Below the pieces are notes generated by a model, which searched no databases, was not told the origin of the DNA, and saw nothing but the letters and a program-made list of their open reading frames with translations. This document shows positions 1-6,762 of a DNA stretch of 48,351 nt, in pieces. The stretch spans positions 1-48,351 of the forward strand of contig JAOUOP010000060.1 of the NCBI GenBank assembly GCA_029880325.1, written 5' to 3'. The translations under genes were made by a program, and so were the position numbers. The first letter of the stretch is position 1. The number at the start of each line of letters is the position of its first letter. Source of the stretch: Myxococcales bacterium (GTDB taxonomy: Bacteria; Myxococcota_A; Polyangia; Polyangiales; JAFGIB01).

Positions 1-127
1 AAAGGTCCGTGGCATGGTCGAATCCGGACGCCTGCAGGATGACGGGAAAATCGGCGTGAGAGTCGGTCGCGTGGTCAACAAGCACAAGGTCGCCAAGCAT
101 TTCACCCTCGATATCGGCGACGGGCAC
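1..127 (-). CDS. Partial ORF at left edge, function unknown
   Basis: On the minus strand the frame stays open from just after the DUF5335 stop codon to the window edge. A GTG at 127 and an ATG at 100 are the possible starts. The visible peptide (VPVADIEGEM, then LGDLVLVDHATDSHAD) looks like ordinary coding sequence, with acidic and hydrophobic residues alternating. I do not recognise the family. It lies directly downstream of DUF5335 in the same direction and could be cotranscribed. Only about 40 residues are visible, so it could also be chance open frame in GC-rich DNA. Confidence 0.35.
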   Translation of the reverse strand, partial: MPVADIEGEMLGDLVLVDHATDSHADFPVILQASGFDHATDL

Positions 128-193
128 GGGCGCGCAGCGAAGGACCAGAAGCGCCCCGGCGAGCCTGCCGGCTCCGCCTGCTGCGTCGGGCGC

Positions 194-532
194 TCAGGCT
201 GGCGGCGGTAGCGTCAGCAGGCGCTCGAGGCGCAGGATTTGGCGGTGTCCGTCGGCGTCGACGATTTCCAGGGCGTCGAGGCGGTCGACGCTGTCCTGGA
301 CGCGGATTTCTGCCGGTGCGTGGATGCGATGGCGCAGGACGTCGGTGGCAATGGTGAGCAGGTCGGCCTCGGGGTCGTAGTCGAGGGAGGTGAGCTTGAG
401 GCGCTCGGCCTGGACCTGCGCACCCAGGTCCGCTCCCGTGATTTCGATGGCGACGTGGGTGGCCTGCAGGCGCCGGGTGATGCGCGCAAAGTAGCTCTGC
501 CAGTCGGCTCGCTTGAGGGTATGGGTGGGCAT
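194..532 (-). CDS. DUF5335 family protein
   Basis: This small 112-residue cytoplasmic protein has the pattern I associate with DUF5335. It starts with MPTHTLKRADWQSYF, has a mixed alpha/beta body with YDPEADLLTIA, and ends in VDADGHRQILRL. The molecular function of the family is not known. The ATG at 532 is preceded by a GAGG about five bases upstream. It follows the MaoC-type hydratase gene on the same strand after about 70 bases, so the two may share a transcript, but that says little about its role. There is no signal peptide or membrane segment. Confidence 0.75.
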   Translation of the reverse strand: MPTHTLKRADWQSYFARITRRLQATHVAIEITGADLGAQVQAERLKLTSLDYDPEADLLTIATDVLRHRIHAPAEIRVQDSVDRLDALEIVDADGHRQILRLERLLTLPPPA

Positions 533-601
533 GGTGGCCTCGCGCTCACTTGGTGAAGTAAGCGCGAGAGCACAACCAGCAAGCGATGATGCGCCAGCCG
601 C

Positions 602-1438
602 TCAGGCCGGTGTGAAGGTCATCTTGCCCTGGTCGAGTACGGTGTCGCCGGCGTCGTTGACGGTCTGGAAGATGCAGTCGCCGCCGTCCACCCACATCTT
701 GATGGTCAGGGCCTGGCCCGGGAAGACGGGCTTGGAGAAGCGGCCTTCCATGGACTTGAAGCGCGCCGGGTCGGAGCCGCATAGGGTGTGCAGGAGCGCG
801 CGCCCGGTGAAGCCGTAGGTGCACAGGCCGTGCAGGATGGGCGTGGAGAAGCCCGCCATCTTGGCGAATTCAGGGTCGGAGTGCAGCGGGTTTCGGTCGC
901 CGCTCAAGCGGTAGAGCAGGGCCTGGTCCGGGCGCGTCTGGTAGGTGACTTCGTGGTCGGCGGCGCGCTCGGGCGGCACGTTCTTCGGCCCCGAAGGTCC
1001 GCGCTCGCCACCAAAGCCGCCCGCTCCACGAATGAACATGGAGGAGCGGGTGCGGAACAGCAGCTCGCCGCTGGCCGGGTCCCGCGACTCGCTTTCGGTG
1101 ACGATGACGGCGCCCTTGCCCTTGTCGTAAATGGCCGCGATTTTGCCCGTGGCCTCGAGCTTGCCGTCGGGCGGCAGCGGGCGCGCCAGTTCCACGGCCT
1201 GCTCGCCGTGCACCAACATGGCCGGGTTGAAACGCCCGATCTTCTGCATCGGGATGGCACCACGGGCGCCCAGAACCACCGGCATGGTCGGTAGCACCTG
1301 CTGCTTCTTCTCGGTGGAAAACTGCAACTCGTCGAGCCCGGCGCCGACGCCAAGGGCGTAGAGCAGGCAGTCTTTGGAGGTCCAGCTACGCTCAGCTGGT
1401 CCGGCGGTCGCGCCCACGGCGCTGGGGTCGATGGCCAT
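602..1438 (-). CDS. MaoC-type (R)-specific enoyl-CoA hydratase (hydratase 2)
   Basis: The protein has 278 residues and a double hot-dog architecture, as in the hydratase-2 half of peroxisomal multifunctional enzyme. The catalytic signature is clear in the second half: YRLSGDRNPLHSDPEFA, whose Asp and His form the active dyad that hydrates trans-2-enoyl-CoA to (3R)-hydroxyacyl-CoA. The N-terminal half carries the CoA-binding-like fold (DCLLYALGVGAG). I place the start at ATG 1438 (MAIDPSAVG) because AGGAG lies about seven bases upstream; the frame extends further upstream without such support. The role is probably beta-oxidation of fatty acids or sterol side chains, consistent with the nearby thiolase. 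An inverted repeat lies upstream at 1512-1526. Confidence 0.9.
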   Translation of the reverse strand: MAIDPSAVGATAGPAERSWTSKDCLLYALGVGAGLDELQFSTEKKQQVLPTMPVVLGARGAIPMQKIGRFNPAMLVHGEQAVELARPLPPDGKLEATGKIAAIYDKGKGAVIVTESESRDPASGELLFRTRSSMFIRGAGGFGGERGPSGPKNVPPERAADHEVTYQTRPDQALLYRLSGDRNPLHSDPEFAKMAGFSTPILHGLCTYGFTGRALLHTLCGSDPARFKSMEGRFSKPVFPGQALTIKMWVDGGDCIFQTVNDAGDTVLDQGKMTFTPA

Positions 1439-1735
1439 CGTCTTTCTCCTGAAGTCGAGGTGCGCGGGCGGAGCCACAGGACCCACAGCCCGGCCGCAAG
1501 CTGCGCGATCTTTGAATTGAATTCAACCCTGGGCACCGCTCCTTGGGCTCGCCACAGATGATCGCTGTGGGGGCGTGAGGGAAATTTCCGACCTTTTCGC
1601 CAACCGGCCAGCACTGCCATGTGGTACAGCTCGCGCCCACATTCGGCCGAATCCCGGTACGGACCCGGAACAGTTCGGGTCCAAGACGCGTCGAATGCAG
1701 GCGACCCCGATGGCATGGTGGGCCCGAGGATTTAG
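1439..1735. other. Divergent promoter region
   Basis: This gap of about 300 bases separates the divergent hydratase and polyQ lipoprotein genes, so it must hold both promoters. It contains the AGGAG site of the hydratase gene and a GAGGA site six bases before the lipoprotein ATG. The 6-3-6 inverted repeat at 1512-1526 is listed separately. I see no convincing sigma-70 box pair and no RNA gene. Confidence 0.5.
1512..1526. promoter_or_regulatory. Inverted repeat TTGAAT-n3-ATTCAA
   Basis: A perfect 6-base inverted repeat with a 3-base spacer lies about 75 bases upstream of the hydratase ATG. It is AT-rich in a GC-rich background and has the size of a dimeric repressor site. A near copy, TTGAAC-n3-ATTCAA, occurs at 10020-10034. 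No regulator that binds it can be named from this window. Confidence 0.4.
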
Positions 1736-2269
1736 ATGCACCAAAACCTGATGACCCTTTCCCTCGCCGCGTTGTTGCTCGGCTTGGGCAACGCCTGCGG
1801 GACCGCCTCGCACCTGTCCGATGAGCCGCTCGACCAGCTGCCAGGAAACCGCAGCGCCGACGAGATCCTGGGCACGGCCGAGGGTTCCGATTCCAACGGC
1901 GACAGCGCGCTGACCGGCAGCGCCGCCGGCGACGCAGGGGCCTCGGAGGCCTCGGACGGCAGCCGGCCACCCTGCGGCAACGCGACCGAGACCTGCGACC
2001 CCAACGATTTGGGTGGTGCCACCTGCGATACGCTCGGGATGGGCGAAGGCCGTCTGCTGTGTGATCCGGCGACCTGTACCTTCGACGTCTCGATGTGCGG
2101 CAGCGGCGGCAACACCGGCAGTGGCGGTAGCGGCGGCGGCGATACCGGCGGCCAGATGGGTCCCAGCCAGGAGCAGATCGCGGCTTTCTTCGAGATGATT
2201 CAGCAGCAACAGCAACAGCAACAGCAAAATAGCTCCGACGCCGGCACCGACGGCGGCTCGGGCAACTGA
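1736..2269 (+). CDS. Small Cys-rich lipoprotein with polyglutamine tract
   Basis: The 177-residue protein has a type II signal peptide: MHQNLMTLSLAALLLGLGNAC, with lipobox LGNAC and Cys21 as the likely lipid anchor. A low-complexity Ser/Gly/Asp linker follows. A Cys-containing segment (CGNATETCDPNDLGGATC ... CDPATCTFDVSMC) resembles short disulfide modules common in myxobacterial lipoproteins. A Gly/Ser spacer then leads to a helix ending in nine consecutive Gln. GAGGA stands six bases before the ATG. It is divergent from the hydratase gene. The function is unknown; an envelope-anchored secreted protein is all that can be claimed. Confidence 0.75.
   Translation: MHQNLMTLSLAALLLGLGNACGTASHLSDEPLDQLPGNRSADEILGTAEGSDSNGDSALTGSAAGDAGASEASDGSRPPCGNATETCDPNDLGGATCDTLGMGEGRLLCDPATCTFDVSMCGSGGNTGSGGSGGGDTGGQMGPSQEQIAAFFEMIQQQQQQQQQNSSDAGTDGGSGN
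2201..2227 (+). repeat. CAG/CAA trinucleotide repeat (polyQ)
   Basis: Nine mixed CAG and CAA codons in a row encode Gln9 near the C-terminus of the lipoprotein. Because the codons are mixed, slippage is expected to be lower than in a pure repeat, but length variation between strains is plausible. Confidence 0.9.
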
Positions 2270-2305
2270 GAGCTGCATCCGCTCGCGGCGGAACCCGAGG
2301 GGGCC

Positions 2306-2339
2306 CGAGGGTGCGGAGCCTCGATCGCCCGCACCCTCG
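2306..2339. terminator. Hairpin between convergent genes
   Basis: Two perfectly complementary 11-base arms (CGAGGGTGCGG at 2306-2316 and its complement at 2329-2339) flank a 12-base loop. They lie between the ends of the polyQ lipoprotein gene and the convergent thiolase gene. There is no T-run, so an intrinsic terminator is not certain, but the position suits bidirectional termination. Confidence 0.5.
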
Positions 2340-2343
2340 ACAG

Positions 2344-2376
2344 CCCTTCGACACCCCTTCGACACCCCTTCGACAC
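2344..2376. repeat. Three tandem copies of an 11-bp unit
   Basis: CCCTTCGACAC is repeated three times exactly, just after the hairpin at 2306-2339 and before the thiolase stop codon. It is noncoding and its role is unknown. Confidence 0.85.
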
Positions 2377-2388
2377 CCCCCGCGCCGA

Positions 2389-3567
2389 CTACACCAAGCG
2401 CTCGATGATGGTGCAGTTGGCGGTGCCGCCGCCTTCACAGATGGCGAGCAGGCCATAGCGCCCGTCGATACGCTCCAGCTCGTGCAGCAGCGTGGTCATC
2501 AGCTTGCCGCCGGTGGCGCCCAGGGGATGACCCAGGGCCATGGCGCCGCCGTTGACATTGAGTTTGTCGCGGTCGGCGCCGATGACCTTGGCCCATGACA
2601 GCGGAACCGGCGCAAAGGCTTCGTTGACCTCGTAGACGTCGAAGTCTTCGATCTTCAAGCCCGCCCGGGCCAGGGCCTTCTGGGTTGCTGGAATCGGGCC
2701 CTCCAGCATGATCACCGGGTCGTCGCCCACCACCGTCAGCGTGTGAAAGCGCGCCCGCGGCTTGAGCCCGTTTTCGGTCAGACCGCGCTCGTTGGCGATC
2801 AACAGGGCCGATGCGCCGTCGCAGATCTGACTCGAGCTGGCAGCCGTCAGCAGCCCTCCCGGGTTGAGCGGCTCCAGGCCCTGCATCTTCTCGAGCGAGG
2901 CGTCGTAGCGGATGCCTTCATCCTTGGCGTGCACGTGCTCGCTGCCGTCCTCCAGCGTCACCGTGATGGCCGCGATCTCGCGCTCGAAGCGGCCTTCCTC
3001 GGTGGCGCGGGCGGCTTTGACGTGGCTGGCGTAGGCGAATTCGTCGAGCTCTTCGCGGCTGAGCCCGTGCTTTTTGGCCAGCATCTCGGCGCCCGTGAAC
3101 TGGCTGAACTGGACTCCCGGATAGCGCGCCACCATGGCCTGGCTGTTGAAGGGCTGACCGTGCCCGGCCTTGAGCGCGTCGACGATGCTGGAGCCCATGG
3201 GCACCCGCGTCATGCTCTCGACGCCGCCGGCGATCACCAGGTCCTGGGTGCCGCTCATCACCGCCTGCACCGCGAAGTGGATCGCCTGCTGCCCGGAGCC
3301 GCACTGGCGGTCGACGCTGGTGCCGGGCACGCTCTCGGGAAAGCCCGACGACAGCACGCAGTTGCGCGCGATGTTGCCGCTCTGCTCGCCGCTCTGGCTG
3401 ACGCAGCCGAAGACCACGTCGTCGACCTTGGCCGGGTCGATGCCGGTCTTTTCGACCAACGCGTCCAGGGTGCGCCCGCCCAGGTCGGCCGGGTGCACGC
3501 CGCTCAGATAACCCTTCTTACGCCCGCCCGCGGTGCGAACCGCACCTGCGATGTACGCCTCTGCCAT
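2389..3567 (-). CDS. Acetyl-CoA C-acyltransferase (thiolase)
   Basis: The 392-residue protein is the usual size for a thiolase. It would cleave 3-ketoacyl-CoA with CoA in the last step of beta-oxidation, or condense acetyl-CoA in reverse. The nucleophilic Cys89 sits in SVDRQCGSGQQA. The NEAFAPVP motif, the His in GGAMALGHPLGATG and the second Cys in CEGGGTANC complete the active site. I chose ATG 3567 (MAEAYIAGAVRT) because AAGGAG lies about eight bases upstream; the frame extends 11 codons further. It follows the LLM oxidoreductase gene on the same strand after about 110 bases, so the two are probably cotranscribed. Sequence alone does not separate FadA-like from acetoacetyl-type thiolases. 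Confidence 0.93.
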   Translation of the reverse strand: MAEAYIAGAVRTAGGRKKGYLSGVHPADLGGRTLDALVEKTGIDPAKVDDVVFGCVSQSGEQSGNIARNCVLSSGFPESVPGTSVDRQCGSGQQAIHFAVQAVMSGTQDLVIAGGVESMTRVPMGSSIVDALKAGHGQPFNSQAMVARYPGVQFSQFTGAEMLAKKHGLSREELDEFAYASHVKAARATEEGRFEREIAAITVTLEDGSEHVHAKDEGIRYDASLEKMQGLEPLNPGGLLTAASSSQICDGASALLIANERGLTENGLKPRARFHTLTVVGDDPVIMLEGPIPATQKALARAGLKIEDFDVYEVNEAFAPVPLSWAKVIGADRDKLNVNGGAMALGHPLGATGGKLMTTLLHELERIDGRYGLLAICEGGGTANCTIIERLV

Positions 3568-3677
3568 GGCTCGACTCCTTCTGTGATGCGGGAGCCACAC
3601 GGCAACCCGGCCCGAGCCTCGAGCTGCAACGCATACCCGGGCAGGCAGACCACGCTAACCAGGGGCTGGGGCGACGG

Positions 3678-4721
3678 TCAACCGCCGGTGGCGCGCAGCA
3701 CACCGCTGCCCGGCAGCTCGAGGCCGTCGAGGCAGCCGGCGATGGCGGCGATCACCTTGGGCGTCGAGGCCGGATCGGCGATGGGATTGATGATGCAGAC
3801 GTCGACGCCGGCTTCGGCATAGGCGCGCACGCGGGCGCGGATCTGCTCGGCGTTGCCCACCACGGCCATGGCGTCGGCCAGACCGTCGCTGACGCCGGCT
3901 GCCACACCCGCGCGATCCTTCTTGGCGAAGGCTTCGCGGATCTGCTTGGCCTCGTCGGCAAAGCCGATCCACTCGAAACAACGGTTGTAGCCCGGGGTCG
4001 CGGCGTAGGCGCCGAAGACGTTGCGGATGAGATTGCGACCCATGGCCTGGTCGTCGACCATGGCCACGTGCAGGCGACTGACCACTTCGATCGCCGCCGG
4101 ATCGCGCCCTGCTTCCTCGGCCCCGGCACGCACTTCGCCCAGCACCTGGGGCAGCGCCGACTCGGGCACCATGTTCAGGCAAACGCCGTCGCATAACGCG
4201 CCGGTCAGCCGCAGCATCTGCTTGTTGAGGGCGCCGAGATAGATCGGCACCTCGCCGCTGACGCGCCCGCCCAGGCGGAAGTTCTTGGCCTCCAGCGTCT
4301 TGCCCTGATAGCTGGTCTTGTCGCCGCTGAGCATGGCCCGCAGCACTTCCACGTGCTCGCGCATGCGCGCCAGCGGCTTGTCGTAGGGCTGGCCGCCCCA
4401 GTCGTGCACGATGTTGGGCGAACTGAGGCCTAGCCCCAGGATGAAGTTGCCGCCGGTCAGCTGGCTGAGCGTCATGGCGGCCATCGCATGCACCATGGGC
4501 GTGCGCGTCTGGGCCGGCAGCACCGCGGTGCCGATGCGCATACCAGGGGCGCCCACGGCCAGGGCCCCGGCCAGGGCGTAGGCGTCGCCGCCGTTGACCT
4601 CCGCCAGCCACAGCTCTTCATAGCCGCCCTCCTGGGCCTTGCGCGCCAGCTCCACCGCCTTGTCGGCGCCACCCAGGGGCAGGGTCAGCCCCAGCCGGAC
4701 ATTTTTCTCGCTACGTTCCAT
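3678..4721 (-). CDS. LLM-class (luciferase-like, probably F420-dependent) oxidoreductase
   Basis: The 347-residue protein has a luciferase-like TIM-barrel pattern. The N-terminal LGLTLPLGGADKAVELARKA is followed by GGYEELWLAEVNGGDAY, then TPMVHAMAAMTLSQLTGGNFILGLGLSSP, then MREHVEVLRAMLSG, then VPIYLGALNKQMLRLTGALCDG. These are the usual blocks of the F420/FMN-dependent LLM family. The substrate is unknown; the neighbouring thiolase and hydratase suggest an acyl-CoA or terpenoid/sterol pathway. The start ATG at 4721 has GGTGGA five bases upstream, and an upstream extension lacks support. The gene diverges from the PF10118 gene, and the operator-like site at 4836-4859 lies between them. The cofactor cannot be assigned from sequence alone. 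Confidence 0.88.
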   Translation of the reverse strand: MERSEKNVRLGLTLPLGGADKAVELARKAQEGGYEELWLAEVNGGDAYALAGALAVGAPGMRIGTAVLPAQTRTPMVHAMAAMTLSQLTGGNFILGLGLSSPNIVHDWGGQPYDKPLARMREHVEVLRAMLSGDKTSYQGKTLEAKNFRLGGRVSGEVPIYLGALNKQMLRLTGALCDGVCLNMVPESALPQVLGEVRAGAEEAGRDPAAIEVVSRLHVAMVDDQAMGRNLIRNVFGAYAATPGYNRCFEWIGFADEAKQIREAFAKKDRAGVAAGVSDGLADAMAVVGNAEQIRARVRAYAEAGVDVCIINPIADPASTPKVIAAIAGCLDGLELPGSGVLRATGG

Positions 4722-4835
4722 TTTTCCACCATAATTGAAAGACGAGGCCTGCGATCGGGCGGCCCGAGGGGCCTGCACGTTAGACCTTTTGCGACGCCTC
4801 GAAAACCGGCTTTGCGGCCGATCGATCGGCGCTTA

Positions 4836-4859
4836 TTACAGTCCTTGATGTTACAGTAA
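4836..4859. promoter_or_regulatory. Palindromic operator TTACnGT-n10-ACnGTAA
   Basis: An inverted repeat with half-sites TTACAGT and ACAGTAA, separated by 10 bases, lies in the 195-base gap between the divergent LLM oxidoreductase and PF10118 genes. Its size and AT-rich half-sites resemble operators of TetR-family regulators of fatty-acid genes. One site here could control both genes. The cognate regulator is not next to it. Confidence 0.55.
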
Positions 4860-4916
4860 TTAGTGGTACCTTCTGATCGTGTCCCGAGCTTGGGCCGGTT
4901 TGAAAGGAGTCGTGAC

Positions 4917-5804
4917 ATGGGCGCAGCGCTGATTCGCAGGCCGGAGGGGGTGAAGGTCACCTACCGCCGCATGAAGTTCGCGTTCGAGGACGAGGGCTTC
5001 GAGCGCTACTGGCACGGGGGCAGCCCCTTCCGCAGTCTGTTCTGGACCCAGCTGTCGACGGCCTTCGAGCCGGGCGAAAAATTCTTCATCGACTCGGCCC
5101 GGGCGCTCAAGGGCGAGATCGACGATCCGGCGCTGCAGGAAGAGATCATGGAGTTCTGCCGCCAGGAGGGCCACCACACGGCCCAGCACCTGAAGTTCGA
5201 CCGCATGAACGCGGAAATGGGCATCGACATCGACGGCTGCCGCGCCCGCTACACGCGCCTGCTCGATCGGGCGCGCGAAAAGCTCGAGCCGATGGAGATG
5301 CTGGCGGCGACCATGGCCCTGGAGCATTTCACCGCGGGTTTTGCCGACCAGTATTTCTCCCGCCCCCACATCAGCGCCGGCGCCGACCGCAACGTGCACG
5401 CGCTGTGGGCCTGGCACGCCGCCGAAGAGGCCGAGCACAAGGGCACCTGTTTCGACATCTACCGCGAGCTGGGCGGCGGCTACTTCACGCGCATCATCAC
5501 CATGCCCGCCTCATGGTTTTTGATTCTGGCGCTGTCGGTCTTCAACACCTTCTCGCTGCTGCGAAAGGACAAGAAGCTGTGGGATCTGCGCGATATCTTC
5601 GCGGGCCTCTGGTACCTCTTCGGCTTCCGCGGCCTGATCACGGGCATGTTGCCGTCGTTTCTGAGCTACTTCAGCCCGCGCTTTCACCCCTGGAAGACCG
5701 ACAACTCCCAGGACATCCGCGACTGGCAAAACGAATACGGCGACCTGATCCTGAACCCGGTCAATCCGAAGCCAGACCCGAGCCCTGCGACGGCGGTGAG
5801 CTGA
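4917..5804 (+). CDS. PF10118-type metal-dependent hydrolase
   Basis: The 295-residue protein resembles the family annotated as predicted metal-dependent hydrolase (PF10118). Its mostly helical sequence carries likely metal ligands in three blocks: EIMEFCRQEGHHTAQH, MALEHFTAGFADQYF and WAWHAAEEAEHKGTCFDIY. This Glu/His spacing resembles a ferritin-like di-metal site. A hydrophobic stretch (SWFLILALSVFNTFSLL) suggests membrane contact. The start at ATG 4917 has AAGGAG about seven bases upstream; an in-frame start at 4863 lacks one. The reaction is not established for the family. It lies opposite the LLM oxidoreductase and shares the intergenic operator, which hints at lipid or hydrophobic substrates. 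Confidence 0.82.
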   Translation: MGAALIRRPEGVKVTYRRMKFAFEDEGFERYWHGGSPFRSLFWTQLSTAFEPGEKFFIDSARALKGEIDDPALQEEIMEFCRQEGHHTAQHLKFDRMNAEMGIDIDGCRARYTRLLDRAREKLEPMEMLAATMALEHFTAGFADQYFSRPHISAGADRNVHALWAWHAAEEAEHKGTCFDIYRELGGGYFTRIITMPASWFLILALSVFNTFSLLRKDKKLWDLRDIFAGLWYLFGFRGLITGMLPSFLSYFSPRFHPWKTDNSQDIRDWQNEYGDLILNPVNPKPDPSPATAVS

Positions 5805-5807
5805 CGC

Positions 5808-5836
5808 GGGTCCGCGAAGCTTTTCTTCGCGGACCC
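5808..5836. terminator. Bidirectional terminator hairpin
   Basis: A perfect 12-base stem (GGGTCCGCGAAG at 5808-5819 with its complement at 5825-5836) closes a 5-base loop, CTTTT. It begins three bases after the PF10118 stop codon and lies 14 bases before the end of the convergent lipoprotein gene, an ideal place to end both transcripts. Confidence 0.75.
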
Positions 5837-5850
5837 TGAGCCCCACGGTT

Positions 5851-6759
5851 TCACATCGAGGCACACTCGGCCGAGCAGGCGGTGACACAGGCGCCAGCGG
5901 CCATGGCGCCAGCGACGCCGCTGATGTACGCCACGCAAGCCCCGGTCGCAGCGGCCGTGATGCAGGCGGTCCCCGCCTCCATGTCGTCGGGGTCGACGTC
6001 GGCACACTCGACACCGATGCACGCCAACAGCATCCAGCAGTTCTCGTCGCACATGGGCACCGAGGCCTGGCAATCGGCGCTCTGCGCGCAGGCGCAGCTG
6101 GCGCACTCGGCGGGCACGGCATCCGGCACGGCGGCCACGCATTCGGCCACAGCGGGATTGTCGGAGGCGTCCACACCCACGTTGATGGTGACCGATGAGG
6201 GCTCGCTGACGGCGCCCTTGTCGTCCTTGACCCAGAGTGTGACCGTCCAGGAACCCTGGGGCAGCGTGATCTCGGGCTTGCCCTTGTCCGCCGGCCAGGG
6301 ATCGTCGCCGTCGACCTTTTCACCCTCGGGCACCCGGCGCTTGGGCGCTTTCGGATCGACACCGCCGTCGCCGGTCGGCTCCGGCACCGGCGTGCCCGAC
6401 AGCCAGATGTACTCGACGATCTCGCCGTCGGCGTCGTTGGTGCAGCTGGGCAAGCCTGCGTCGCCCTCGGGCTTGGCGTCGGGGCAGGGGGTGCCGTCGA
6501 GGGTGAGTTCAACCGGATCGCCGTCGAAGTCCAGCTCGAGGACCCCGCCCACGACGTCGTGACCCTGAACGCGCGCGACGGCTGTCGGCAGCTTGTTGGG
6601 TTTGATCGTGGGATTGGGTTCGCAGGCGCCGCACAGGGCCATCAGCAGAAGGCAGCTGGCGAGCTTGGCGAGGCGGCTTGGGCGCTTGGTTGGGCGCCTG
6701 ACCATCGGCGTGTGTCTCATGGTGGGCTCCAGTGCAGACGGGGTTTCGGCAAGCTTCAT
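5851..6759 (-). CDS. PKD-like, Cys-rich lipoprotein coupled to the TonB receptor
   Basis: The 302-residue protein has a lipoprotein signal (LASCLLLMALCGAC). Residues of about 60-195 read like a PKD/Ig-type beta-sandwich: DGEIVEYIWLSG ... ITLPQGSWTVTLWVKDDKGAVSEPSSVTINV. The last 95 residues hold many Cys in helical-hairpin spacing (CASCACAQSADC ... CDENCWMLLACIGVEC). The ATG at 6759 follows the TonB-receptor stop codon by three bases with AGGAG upstream, which suggests translational coupling. An alternative start at 6720, with GGAG six bases upstream, would give a more normal signal-peptide length. The pairing suggests a surface accessory of the receptor, analogous in arrangement to SusC/SusD, but there is no SusD similarity that I can see. 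Confidence 0.78.
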   Translation of the reverse strand: MKLAETPSALEPTMRHTPMVRRPTKRPSRLAKLASCLLLMALCGACEPNPTIKPNKLPTAVARVQGHDVVGGVLELDFDGDPVELTLDGTPCPDAKPEGDAGLPSCTNDADGEIVEYIWLSGTPVPEPTGDGGVDPKAPKRRVPEGEKVDGDDPWPADKGKPEITLPQGSWTVTLWVKDDKGAVSEPSSVTINVGVDASDNPAVAECVAAVPDAVPAECASCACAQSADCQASVPMCDENCWMLLACIGVECADVDPDDMEAGTACITAAATGACVAYISGVAGAMAAGACVTACSAECASM

Positions 6760-6762
6760 GGC

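Noticed and set aside
1523..2365. 280-codon open frame on the minus strand
   Set aside because: It overlaps the polyQ lipoprotein, which has a signal, lipobox and ribosome site. The minus-strand reading has a poly-Leu run that is only the complement of the Gln codons.
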